DNA from: Rhodocyclales bacterium
GTDB lineage: Bacteria; Pseudomonadota; Gammaproteobacteria; Burkholderiales; Rhodocyclaceae
Assembly: GCA_016183655.1 (NCBI GenBank)
Contig: JACPEH010000023.1
Coordinates: 143,012 to 207,011 of the forward strand
DNA: 64,000 nucleotides
Reading direction: 5' to 3'
Of this stretch, positions 39,094 through 47,101 are shown one piece after another. Made by a program: the position numbers and the translations under genes. Every line of letters starts with the position of its first letter. Within the stretch, counting starts at the first letter, position 1. The notes beneath the pieces are model-generated. The model was not told the origin of the DNA, did no database searches, and worked only from the letters and a program-made list of their open reading frames with translations.

Positions 39094-40572
39094 ATGCAGG
39101 AAACCGACCGCCCTCCGGTAACGGACGCCACGGCCACCGCCGCCGGCGCAATGACAGCGCTTTCCGCTCCGCCGCCCGCGGGCGCCGCCGGCATGCTGCT
39201 GCGCTGGCTGCAAGAGGGGGCGCGCACGGCGCTGCTGCGGCACGCGCGCTGGGACGGACTGCACGCCCGCCCGGCGATGATCGTCGGCCTGCTCGCGGTG
39301 AGCCTGCTGCTCATGTTCGTGCTGCAGCGGCTATGGGTCGTCGGCCCGGCCAGTTTCTACTGGCAGCCGCTGCTGGTCGGCTGGCTGGCGCCGGCGGCAA
39401 CCGCCTGGGCGTGCTACGCCCTCCTCCACCCGGCCGACGGCAGCGCACCGGCGCACGCGCCGAGCGCCGCCCATCTCTTCTGCCTGCTGCAGGCGCAAGG
39501 CTGCCTGCTCGCGGCCGTCTACGGCCTGCTCTGGGCGATCGTCATCCAGAGCGGCGGCGGCATGCCGCCACTGTCGCCGACGCTACTCTGGGGTATCTGG
39601 ATCAGCCTCTGGGTCTGGCTCGGCGCCGCGCAGACGCTGACCTTCTGGCGCGGCACCCCGCGCAAGGGGCGGGCATTGGCGCTGGCCGTGCTGCTGCTGG
39701 CGCTCGGACTCATCGAGAGCGGCAGCAGGCAGGAGACGCTGTGGGTCGCCGAGGCCGGCGCCACCGCGGCGCCCGAGCCCACGCCGCGCCGGCTCGTGCT
39801 GACGCAGGAGCTGATGGAACAGCAGCCGCTGCTGCTGGGCCGTCGCCTGCAGGCCTTGCAGGCCCAGCGGCCGGGCATCGTCGACCTCTACGCGCTGACC
39901 TTCGCGCCGTACGCGCACGAGGACGTCTTCCGCCGCGAGAGCGAGATGGTCGCGGGCGTCATGGCGCAGCGCTTCGACAGCGCCGGCCGCAGCCTGCAAC
40001 TGGTGAACCATGCGACGACGGTGGACGACTGGCCGTGGGCGACGCCGCTCAACCTGCAGCGCGCCATCCGCCACCTCGCCGGGCTGATGGACCGCGACGA
40101 GGACATCCTGTTCATCCACCTCACCTCGCACGGCGCGCAGGACGGCCAGCTCGCCGCCCAGTTCTGGCCGCTGAGCGTAGCCGCAGTGACGCCGCAACAG
40201 CTGAAGGCCTGGCTCGACGAGGCCGGCATCCGCCACCGCGTAATCTCGGTCTCCGCCTGCTACTCGGGCAGCTGGATCGCACCGCTGCGCGACGACAACA
40301 CGCTGGTGATGACCGCCGCCGACGCCGAGCACACCTCCTTCGGCTGCGGGCGCCAATCCGAGCTGACCTACTTCGGCCGGGCGATTTTCGACGAACAGCT
40401 GCGCACGCAGACCCGCTCCTTCGAAGCGGCACACGCCGCAGCGCGTCCGCTGATCGAGCAGCGCGAGCGCGAAGCGGGCAAGGACGACGGCTACTCGAAC
40501 CCGCAGATCGACATCGGCAGCAGCATCCGCGAACGGCTGGAGCGGATGCGCCGGCAGCTGGAGACCGGTTAG
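39094..40572 (+). CDS. Membrane-anchored C13-family (legumain/caspase-fold) peptidase
   Basis: A 492-residue protein. Residues about 60-210 hold four to five membrane helices. The C-terminal 250 residues are a clan CD peptidase domain with catalytic His346 in FIHLTSHGAQDG and catalytic Cys389 in VISVSACYSGSW, the order and HG/AC-SG pattern of C13 legumains. The substrate loop reads DDNTLVMTAADAEHTSFGCG. C13 enzymes cleave after Asn or Asp or act as transamidases (GPI8). The cellular role in bacteria is unknown. GAGGAG precedes the ATG at 39094. It stands alone, divergent from the cytochrome and convergent with the kinase operon. Confidence 0.88.
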   Translation: MQETDRPPVTDATATAAGAMTALSAPPPAGAAGMLLRWLQEGARTALLRHARWDGLHARPAMIVGLLAVSLLLMFVLQRLWVVGPASFYWQPLLVGWLAPAATAWACYALLHPADGSAPAHAPSAAHLFCLLQAQGCLLAAVYGLLWAIVIQSGGGMPPLSPTLLWGIWISLWVWLGAAQTLTFWRGTPRKGRALALAVLLLALGLIESGSRQETLWVAEAGATAAPEPTPRRLVLTQELMEQQPLLLGRRLQALQAQRPGIVDLYALTFAPYAHEDVFRRESEMVAGVMAQRFDSAGRSLQLVNHATTVDDWPWATPLNLQRAIRHLAGLMDRDEDILFIHLTSHGAQDGQLAAQFWPLSVAAVTPQQLKAWLDEAGIRHRVISVSACYSGSWIAPLRDDNTLVMTAADAEHTSFGCGRQSELTYFGRAIFDEQLRTQTRSFEAAHAAARPLIEQREREAGKDDGYSNPQIDIGSSIRERLERMRRQLETG

Positions 40573-40631
40573 CCGCCCGCGAGGCGGGAGGCGAGGACCG
40601 CTCCGCGGAGCGCCGGGCGGGGCGCCCGCGT

Positions 40632-41525
40632 TCAGGCGGCGGACGGAGCGTCGACCGGCAGCTCGATGCGGAAGGTGGTGCCCTCGCCGACGCGGCTCTT
40701 CACGTCAAGCCGCCCGCCGTGGCGTTCGACGATGTCGCGGGAGATCGACAGGCCGAGGCCGGTGCCCTTGCCGACCGGCTTGGTGGTGAAGAAGGGTTCG
40801 AAGATGCGGGCGCGGACCTCGTCCGGGATGCCCTGGCCGGTATCGGCAATTTCCACCCACACCCGGTCGTCGGCGGCACCGGTGCGCAGCGTGATGGTGC
40901 CGGTGGAATCGATCGCCTGCACGGCGTTGACCAGCAGGTTCATGAACACCTGGTTGATCTGGCCGGGGATGCAGACGACCGGCGGCAGCTCGCCGTAGTC
41001 GCGCACCACCTGCGCCTTGTATTTCAGCTCGCTCCAGATCACGTTGAGGGTGCTCTCCAGCCCGCGGTGCAGGTCGACGGTTTCCCGCTGCCCTTCGTCG
41101 GTGCGCGAGAAACCCTTGAGGTCGCTGATGATCTGCTTGACCCGGTCGAGCCCCTCGACCGACTCGCGCAGCAGGTCGGGAACATCCTGGCGCAGGTAGT
41201 CGATCTCGAGCGTCGCGCGCAGGCGAGCGACCGCCTGCCGCGCCGGATGTTCGGCCGGCAGCGCCTGCTCCATCGCCTCGTAGGCGGCAAGCAGCTCGAA
41301 CAGGCGGCCAACGTAGGTGCCGAGCGCCCCCAGGTTGGAGCTGACGAAGCCGACCGGGTTGTTGATCTCGTGCGCCACCCCGGCGGCCAGTTGGCCGACC
41401 GAGGCGAGCTTCTCCGACTGCAGCAGCTGGCTTTCGATCTGCTTGACGTGCGCCCGCAGGCGCTCCAGCTCCGCGCCCGCATCCGTCGCCGGCCGAACGG
41501 CCGCATTGTCGTCGATGCCGTTCAT
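40632..41525 (-). CDS. Soluble sensor histidine kinase (fifth gene of the signalling operon)
   Basis: A 297-residue cytoplasmic kinase with no sensor domain: a coiled-coil N-terminus (ERLRAHVKQIESQLLQSEKLAS), a HisKA helix with the phospho-His in GVAHEINNPVGFVSSN (about residue 51), and HATPase_c with NLLVNAVQAI, ADTGQGIPD, EPFFTTKPVGKGTGLGLSIS. The HEINNP class is found in kinases paired with single-domain receivers. It starts 10 nt after the receiver-ATPase gene and closes a five-gene unit. Its kinase core resembles that of the other kinase in the operon. Confidence 0.93.
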   Translation of the reverse strand: MNGIDDNAAVRPATDAGAELERLRAHVKQIESQLLQSEKLASVGQLAAGVAHEINNPVGFVSSNLGALGTYVGRLFELLAAYEAMEQALPAEHPARQAVARLRATLEIDYLRQDVPDLLRESVEGLDRVKQIISDLKGFSRTDEGQRETVDLHRGLESTLNVIWSELKYKAQVVRDYGELPPVVCIPGQINQVFMNLLVNAVQAIDSTGTITLRTGAADDRVWVEIADTGQGIPDEVRARIFEPFFTTKPVGKGTGLGLSISRDIVERHGGRLDVKSRVGEGTTFRIELPVDAPSAA

Positions 41526-41535
41526 CTCATCCCCC

Positions 41536-43773
41536 TTATTCCGGTTCCGGGCCGAGCACCCGCAGCACTTCGGCCATCGGCGTCTCGCCGTGCGCCACCT
41601 TGTGCCAGGCGTCGTCCCACAGCGTTTCGTGGCCGCCGGCGCGGGCGTGGGCCGCCAGCTCCTTCATGCTCGCGCCGCGGGCGACCAGGTCGCGCATCCC
41701 TTCGTCGGGCAGCAGGATCTCGTAGAGCCCGACGCGCCCCTTGAAGCCGCTGCCGTCGCACTCGGCGCAGCCGGCGCCGACGTAGCCGCGCACCGGCGTG
41801 TCGCGGAAGCGCGGCCCGAGGCGGGCGGCGAGCGCGGCGTCGGTCACCACCTCCTGCCGGCAGTGGCGACAGATGCGGCGCACCAGGCGCTGCGCGATGA
41901 TGCCTTCGAGCGCACTGGCGACGATGAAGGGCTTCATGCCCAGGTCGAGCAGGCGGGCGACGGTGGCCAGCGCCGAGTTGGTGTGCAGCGTGGACAGCAC
42001 CTGGTGGCCGGTGAGCGCCGCATGGAAGGCGACCTCGGCGGTCTCGATGTCGCGGATCTCGCCGATCAGCACAACGTCCGGGTCCTGGCGCAGGATCGAG
42101 CGCAGCACCGTCGGGAAGGTCAGGCCGATCTTCTCCTTGACCAGCACCTGGCCGGCGTTGTCCAGGTAATACTCGACCGGGTCCTCGATGGTGATGTAGT
42201 TCTTGGCCGGCGAGGCGTTCGCCTGCAGCAGCGAATAGAGCGTGGTGGTCTTGCCGCTGCCGGTCGGGCCGGTGGCGAGCAGCAGGCCCTGCGGCTTGTC
42301 CACCATCACCCGCACCTTGGCCAGTCCCTTCTCGCCGAAGCCCAGCCCAGCCAGGCTCAGCACCGCCGAGTTGCGGTCGAGGATGCGCATCACCACTTTC
42401 TCGCCGTTGATCGTCGGCAAGGTCGAGATGCGCAGGTCGACCACCCGCAGTGGCGACTTGACCGTCAGCCGGCCGTCCTGCGGCCGCCGCCGCTCGGAGA
42501 TGTCGAGCTCGGCCATGATCTTCAGCCGCGACACCAGCGGCCCGTGCAGCGCGTGCGGAATCTGGATCTTGTCGTGCAGCACGCCGTCGATGCGCAGACG
42601 GACGACGACGTTCTTGGCGCGCGGCTGCAGGTGGATGTCGGAGGCGCCGAGGCGCATCGCTTCGAGGATGATGGCGTTGGCCAGGCGGATTGCCGGCGGC
42701 TCGTTGGTCGCCGCCAGCAGCTCGTCGATCGGCACGTTCTCGTCTTCGTCGATGACGATCTCGATGCCCTCGTAGGGGTCGACGCTGCCGACGACGGTGG
42801 CCAGGTCGCGGAAATCGGTCGTGCTGCCCTCGCCGTAGAGTTCGTTGATCTTGGCGCGGATCGCCGCGGAATCGGCCATCACCACCTTGAGGTCGAGGCC
42901 GGCGGTGAAGCGCACGTCGTCGATCAGGCCGGCGTCCATCGGGTCGGCCACCGCCAGCAGCAGGCGGCGCCCTTCCAGCTTGAGCGGCACCACCAGCTGC
43001 TTGTCGCAGAACGAGCGCGGGATCAGCTCGGCCACAGCGGCGTCGACGCGGAACTCGTCGAGCGCCACCTCCTCGACCAGCAAGTCCTCGCGCAGGATCT
43101 TGCGCAGCATTTTCTCGGTGACCCAGCCGCGGTCGAGCAGCAGCTTGAGCAGCGGCTCCTTGTGGATGCCCTGCAGGCGGGTGAGCTCCTGCAACTGGGC
43201 GCTGGTCAGCAGCTGCTTCTTGTGCAGCATGATCCCCAGCTGGCTACGGTTGGACACCGCGAGGCGCGACAGCGCGCTGATCTCCTTCGCCTTGCGCGTG
43301 TTCTCCTGGCTGAGCTGGCGGTTCTTCTGCACCAGGTCGTACTGCTCCAGCGCCAGCGACACGGTGACGCGCAGGTCGTCGTCGTTCCACGGCTTGAGGA
43401 TGAACTTGTACACCGCGCCTTCGTTGATCGCCCCCATCACCGCACCGGTGTCGGCGTGGCCGGTGAGCATGATGCGGATGGTGTCGGGGTAGAGGGCCTT
43501 CACCTGCTTGAGCAGCTCGGCGCCGGTCATGCCGGGCATCATGTAGTCGCTGATGATCACCTGCGCCGGCGCCTCGTGCAGTCGCGCCAGCGCTTCGCTG
43601 CCGTTGGCGGCGGTGACTATCTCGTAGGCTTCGCTGCGGAAGGTGCGCGTGAGCGCCTTGAGGATGCCCGGTTCGTCGTCGACGATCAGCAGGCGGTAGC
43701 GCGCTGGCGCCGTGCCGCCGTTGGCGGCGGGAGCGTCGGCGGAACCGGTGAAGTAGGCGGCGTAGTTGGTCAT
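41536..43773 (-). CDS. Receiver domain fused to GspE/PilB-type secretion ATPase
   Basis: A 745-residue fusion. Residues 26-145: CheY-like receiver with DD (32-33), phosphoacceptor Asp76 in IISDYMMPGMTG, Thr in MLTGH, Lys in FILKPWND. About 150-175: coiled coil. About 178-315: GspE/MshE N-terminal-like domain. About 340-745: type II secretion/type IV pilus ATPase with Walker A GPTGSGKTTTLYS (from 502), Asp box, Walker B VVLIGEIRD (568-576), His box STLHTNSA and a zinc site of two CxxC pairs (635/638, 669/672). The family drives pilus or pseudopilus assembly as a hexamer; phosphorylation of the receiver may switch it. The ATG at 43773 follows the kinase gene by 17 nt. No pilin genes are nearby. 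Confidence 0.92.
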   Translation of the reverse strand: MTNYAAYFTGSADAPAANGGTAPARYRLLIVDDEPGILKALTRTFRSEAYEIVTAANGSEALARLHEAPAQVIISDYMMPGMTGAELLKQVKALYPDTIRIMLTGHADTGAVMGAINEGAVYKFILKPWNDDDLRVTVSLALEQYDLVQKNRQLSQENTRKAKEISALSRLAVSNRSQLGIMLHKKQLLTSAQLQELTRLQGIHKEPLLKLLLDRGWVTEKMLRKILREDLLVEEVALDEFRVDAAVAELIPRSFCDKQLVVPLKLEGRRLLLAVADPMDAGLIDDVRFTAGLDLKVVMADSAAIRAKINELYGEGSTTDFRDLATVVGSVDPYEGIEIVIDEDENVPIDELLAATNEPPAIRLANAIILEAMRLGASDIHLQPRAKNVVVRLRIDGVLHDKIQIPHALHGPLVSRLKIMAELDISERRRPQDGRLTVKSPLRVVDLRISTLPTINGEKVVMRILDRNSAVLSLAGLGFGEKGLAKVRVMVDKPQGLLLATGPTGSGKTTTLYSLLQANASPAKNYITIEDPVEYYLDNAGQVLVKEKIGLTFPTVLRSILRQDPDVVLIGEIRDIETAEVAFHAALTGHQVLSTLHTNSALATVARLLDLGMKPFIVASALEGIIAQRLVRRICRHCRQEVVTDAALAARLGPRFRDTPVRGYVGAGCAECDGSGFKGRVGLYEILLPDEGMRDLVARGASMKELAAHARAGGHETLWDDAWHKVAHGETPMAEVLRVLGPEPE

Positions 43774-43790
43774 GAGTGGGTCATGGCGGA

Positions 43791-44981
43791 TCAGGCGGGT
43801 AGCGCGACGGTAACGACGGTGCCGCCCTCGAGCGGGCAGCTGATGTCGACCTTGCCGCTGTGGGCGAGGATGATGTCGCGCGCCACGGTCAGGCCGAGGC
43901 CGGTGCCGGCACCGACCCCGCGCGTGGTGAAGAAGGGGTCGAAGACGCGCGGCAGCACCTCGGCGGGAATGCCCGGGCCGTCGTCGCGGATGCTCACGGT
44001 GATGTTGTCGCCGACGGCGCGGCTGCGCACGGTCACCGTGCCGCCGGCCTCGACCGCCTGCAGCGCGTTCTGCAGGATGGCGAGGAAGGCCTGGTTGAGA
44101 TGGCCGGGCAGGCACATCAGCGGCGGCAAGGGCTGCAAGTCGGCGACGAGGTTTACCGCCTCCGGCTTCTGGCCATTGACCACGGCGAGCAGCGCGGTCA
44201 GTTGCGCGTTGAGGTCGACCAGCTGCTCCTCCGGCTGGTCGACGCTGGAAAAACCCTTGAGGTCGCGGACGATGCGGGCGATCCGCTCCAGTCCCTCGCG
44301 CGTGTCGCGCAGCAGGTCGGCAAAGTCGGCGAAGACGAAGTCGAGATCCTGCTGCTGCCAGACCGCCGGCGGAATCACGTCGCGCAGCGCGGCGAGCTGC
44401 GCGCGGTAGCGTTCGGCGGCAAACAGGTTGCTGCCGATGAAGCCGAGCGGGTTGTTGATCTCGTGCGCGACGCCGGCCGCCAGCTGGCCGATCGACGCCA
44501 GCCGCTCGGCCTGGTAGAGCTGGCGCTGGCGCTCGTCGATGATCTGCGTCTGCTCGCGCACCTTGGCGTCGAGGTTCGCCGCCAGCTCGCGGTACTTCGC
44601 CTCGGACGCCTTCAGCGCCTCGTTCTGCTGCTGCAGCTTGGCGTAGTCGGCGCGCACCGCTTCCAGATGCAGGTCGGAAACCATGCGCAGCCGCGCCCGC
44701 GAGAGCAGGCCCCAGCGCAGCAGCCGCGCGATGCCGGCCAACGCCGACGGCGGGCAGTCGGCGGCGAGAAAGCCCAGCGGCTCCAGTTCGAGGACCAGCG
44801 GCGCGCGCGCCGCGCCCGGCGCCGGCGGTGCGCTGTCGGCAAAGGGCGCGCCGCCGGCGTCGAGCAGGCTGACCGGGACGCCGAGCAAGCCGGTGGCGGC
44901 GGCGCACAATTCGGCGGCGTCGCGCGGGGCCAGCAGTTCCTGCAGCGTGAAATCGCGGTCGAATTCGTTGCCCGGGTTCAT
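43791..44981 (-). CDS. Soluble sensor histidine kinase (third gene of the signalling operon)
   Basis: A 396-residue cytoplasmic kinase. Residues 10-110 form a small globular sensor (ELCAAATGLLGVPVSLLDAGG, PocR/GAF-like in look but not firmly assigned). A long coiled coil (about 115-165) leads to HisKA with GVAHEINNPLGFIGSN and to HATPase_c with LQNALQAVEAGG, RDDGPGIPAE, DPFFTTRGVGAGTGLGLTVA. No membrane segment. Its start overlaps the GTPase stop (ATGA). The likely partners are the two receiver proteins encoded in the same operon. Confidence 0.93.
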   Translation of the reverse strand: MNPGNEFDRDFTLQELLAPRDAAELCAAATGLLGVPVSLLDAGGAPFADSAPPAPGAARAPLVLELEPLGFLAADCPPSALAGIARLLRWGLLSRARLRMVSDLHLEAVRADYAKLQQQNEALKASEAKYRELAANLDAKVREQTQIIDERQRQLYQAERLASIGQLAAGVAHEINNPLGFIGSNLFAAERYRAQLAALRDVIPPAVWQQQDLDFVFADFADLLRDTREGLERIARIVRDLKGFSSVDQPEEQLVDLNAQLTALLAVVNGQKPEAVNLVADLQPLPPLMCLPGHLNQAFLAILQNALQAVEAGGTVTVRSRAVGDNITVSIRDDGPGIPAEVLPRVFDPFFTTRGVGAGTGLGLTVARDIILAHSGKVDISCPLEGGTVVTVALPA

Positions 44982-45631
44982 GGCATTCCTCCGCCGGCGG
45001 CGGCGACGAATTCCTGCTCGCCGAGGCCGTGGGCGCCGGCCAGGTCGAACTCGTCGGCGTAGCGCCGCCAGACCGCGTGCAGCAAGGCGGTGAAGGTTTC
45101 CCGCACGCCGCGGCCATCGATCGCCGCGGCGAACACCAGCGGCCACGGCGCTTCGGCGTAGCGGGCGCGAATCTCGTCCTCGGACAGGATGTCCGGCAGA
45201 TCGCGCTTGTTGAACTGCACGACCAGCGGCAGACGGGCAATGTCGAGGCCGACGCGGCCGAGGTTCTCGGCCAGGTTCTGGAAGGCCTCGCCATTGTTGG
45301 TCGCCTGGTTGCGCTGCGAATCGGCGACGAAGACCACCCCGTCGGCGCGCGACAGCACCGCCTTGCGCGTGCCGTCGTGGGCCACCTGCCCGGGCACCGT
45401 AAACAGGCGGAAGCGGATGGTCAGCCCGGAGGCGGTGCGAAAGCCGAGCGGCAGCAGGTCGAAGAACAGCGTGCGGTCGTGCTGGGTCTCCAGCGTCATC
45501 AGTTCGCCCTTCATCTGCGCGTCGGCCAGCTCGTGCAGTTGCATCAGGTTGGTGGTCTTCCCCCCTTGCGCCGGCCCGTAATAGACCAGCTTGAAGGTCA
45601 GCCGCCCGGCGTCGTTCTCGAATTCGGGCAT
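44978..45631 (-). CDS. MglA-like small GTPase
   Basis: A 217-residue Ras-superfamily GTPase of the bacterial MglA/Arl-like group. P-loop GPAQGGKTTNL (about 20-30), switch II TVPGQ in place of the DxxG of Ras, and NKRD (base recognition) are present. An MglA-type GTPase sets the leading pole in Myxococcus and type IV pilus polarity in other bacteria. No roadblock/MglB-type activating protein is encoded next to it. The ATG at 45631 shares one base with the receiver stop (TGATG) and the stop overlaps the kinase start. C-terminal 30 residues are Gly/Ala-rich and unassigned. Confidence 0.92.
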   Translation of the reverse strand: MPEFENDAGRLTFKLVYYGPAQGGKTTNLMQLHELADAQMKGELMTLETQHDRTLFFDLLPLGFRTASGLTIRFRLFTVPGQVAHDGTRKAVLSRADGVVFVADSQRNQATNNGEAFQNLAENLGRVGLDIARLPLVVQFNKRDLPDILSEDEIRARYAEAPWPLVFAAAIDGRGVRETFTALLHAVWRRYADEFDLAGAHGLGEQEFVAAAGGGMP

Positions 45632-46251
45632 CAGCCTTTCTCCGCGGGACCCGGCGCGCCCGGTTTGCCGAGCCAGTCGTCGGGCAAGGGTTCGTCGAGC
45701 AGCGATTCGTCGAGCAGCACCGAGCCGTCCGGCCCCCACTCGACCCGCGCCAGGCCGGGCGCCTCGGCCTCCAGGCGCTTGCGCTCAAGCTCCTCGGCGC
45801 TGATCTGGCCGAGCGCATGACGCGCCTGGTCGGCCAGGCGCTGGTTGTCCAGGCTCAGTTCGCGCAAGGCCAGCGCCTGGCCGATCGCGGCGACCAGTTC
45901 GTAGTCGTTCCAGGGCTTGGACAGGAAGCGGCTGATGCCGGCCTCGTTGATCGCGCCGATCAGGCCGTTGAGGTCGGCATAGCCGGACAGGATCAGGCGC
46001 GGGCAGTCCGGCTGCAGCAGGCGGAAGGCCTTGAGGAACTGGACGCCGTCCATTCCCGGCATGCGATAGTCGGAGAGCACCACGTCGTACGCGGTGTGGC
46101 GTGCCCGGTCGAGGGCCGCCTCGGGCGAGGTGAAGCCATCGACGACCAGCTTCCAGCTCTTGTCGCCGGCTGTGCACGGTGTCAGCGACAGCAGCCGGGT
46201 CAGCGACCGGAGGATCGAATCTTCGTCGTCGACGAGCAGGATGCGGCTCAT
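45631..46251 (-). CDS. Receiver-domain response regulator without recognised output domain (first gene of the signalling operon)
   Basis: A 206-residue protein: receiver in residues 2-135 with acidic pocket DDED, phosphoacceptor Asp61 in VVLSDYRMPGMDG, Ser in LILSGYAD and Lys in FLSKPWND; then a helical segment and an acidic, proline-rich tail (about 165-206). The receiver resembles the one fused to the ATPase two genes downstream (SGYAD/TGHAD, SKPWND/LKPWND). The start at 46251 has GGGAGGT upstream; a longer in-frame ATG at 46332 is unlikely. It opens the operon; a promoter could not be picked out in the 178 nt before it. Confidence 0.92.
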   Translation of the reverse strand: MSRILLVDDEDSILRSLTRLLSLTPCTAGDKSWKLVVDGFTSPEAALDRARHTAYDVVLSDYRMPGMDGVQFLKAFRLLQPDCPRLILSGYADLNGLIGAINEAGISRFLSKPWNDYELVAAIGQALALRELSLDNQRLADQARHALGQISAEELERKRLEAEAPGLARVEWGPDGSVLLDESLLDEPLPDDWLGKPGAPGPAEKG

Positions 46252-46428
46252 GGGACCTCCCGTATGACAAGGGGCGCGACGTCTTCTCGCGTGGCGTGGG
46301 GAGCCGCCTTGCCATGGCAATGTCCACATCATACTGCATCATCCGCCCGTCGTAGCGCCGGCCGCCCGCAAAAGGAGCACGGCGCGGGCGCGGCGGAATG
46401 CGCGAAGGGCTGGAACGCGGGGCAGAAA

Positions 46429-46475
46429 AGAACAAGGCCGGATCAGCTTGCACTGATCCGGCCTTGTTCTTTTTG
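46429..46475. terminator. Long bidirectional terminator next to the tRNA gene
   Basis: An 18-bp perfect stem, AGAACAAGGCCGGATCAG (46429-46446) and its complement (46453-46470), with loop CTTGCA. TTTTTG follows on the plus strand and TTTTCTG on the minus strand. It most likely ends the leftward tRNA-Ala transcript. Confidence 0.9.
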
Positions 46476-46483
46476 TTGTTCGA

Positions 46484-46559
<76 letters not shown>

Positions 46560-46676
46560 AACGAGGCACGGATTATATGCCGCTTTCCGAGGCATTTCAA
46601 ACGCCAGCCGAAATGCCGCGGAACCATCCCCGTCTGCCCGTGTCCAGCCCTCAGGAACAACCCGGAGGAGACGAAC

Positions 46677-47015
46677 ATGAACACTGCCTGTGACATCGCC
46701 GACCGGCACTGCGTTCCCTGCGAGGGCGGCATCCCGCCGCTCGACGCGGCGACCGTGGGCAAGCTGCTGGAAAACCTGGACGGCTGGACGCTGACCGGCA
46801 GCGCGATCGGCAAGACCTTCCGCTTCAAGAACCATCACGAGACGATGGCCTTCGTCAATGCCGTCGCCTGGATCTCGCACCGTGAAGACCATCACCCCGA
46901 GCTGACGGTCGGCTACGCCGATTGCCGCGTGCGCTACTGGACGCACGCAGTCGGCGGGCTGTCGGAAAACGATTTCATCTGCGCGGCCAAGGTCGACCGG
47001 CTGTTTGCGCTGTAG
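46677..47015 (+). CDS. phhB: 4a-hydroxytetrahydrobiopterin dehydratase (PCD/DCoH family)
   Basis: A 112-residue pterin-4a-carbinolamine dehydratase, which recycles the pterin cofactor of aromatic amino acid hydroxylases and is also present in bacteria lacking them. The active-site block HREDHHPELTVGYADCRVRYWTHAVGGLSENDF includes the signature HHPE-x(n)-H. GGAGGAG lies 6 nt before the ATG. No phenylalanine hydroxylase gene is adjacent. A cysteine-bearing N-terminal extension (MNTACDIADRHCVPCEGG) is common in betaproteobacterial members. Confidence 0.95.
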   Translation: MNTACDIADRHCVPCEGGIPPLDAATVGKLLENLDGWTLTGSAIGKTFRFKNHHETMAFVNAVAWISHREDHHPELTVGYADCRVRYWTHAVGGLSENDFICAAKVDRLFAL

Positions 47016-47023
47016 CACGGCCC

Positions 47024-47101
47024 CGCGATACGCGAGGCGCATTGCTCAGGCGCACCCCGAGGGCACTTCTTCGCGATGCCCGAGGGGCATCGCTCAGGCG
47101 C
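47024..47101. repeat. Two tandem 30-nt hairpin units between phhB and sua5
   Basis: Positions 47024-47053 and 47072-47101 match at 26 of 30 bases. Each unit is an inverted repeat (the second GCGATGCCC/GGGGCATCGC). They lie between convergent genes, the second overlapping the last codons of sua5, and could act as a joint terminator. Confidence 0.6.

Noticed and set aside
41850..43240. c-di-GMP-binding MshEN motif in the receiver-ATPase
   Set aside because: The N-terminal ATPase region lacks the paired RLG-x-L...LG-x-L pattern required; only the fold is suggested.
41317..44409. A 1030-codon plus-strand frame opposite the signalling operon
   Set aside because: The minus-strand kinases and ATPase carry complete catalytic motifs; the plus frame has none.
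43774..45294. Upstream in-frame extension that would fuse the receiver-ATPase to a further 500 residues
   Set aside because: This stretch is a shadow of the kinase and GTPase genes in another frame; the ATG at 43773 fits the receiver start.
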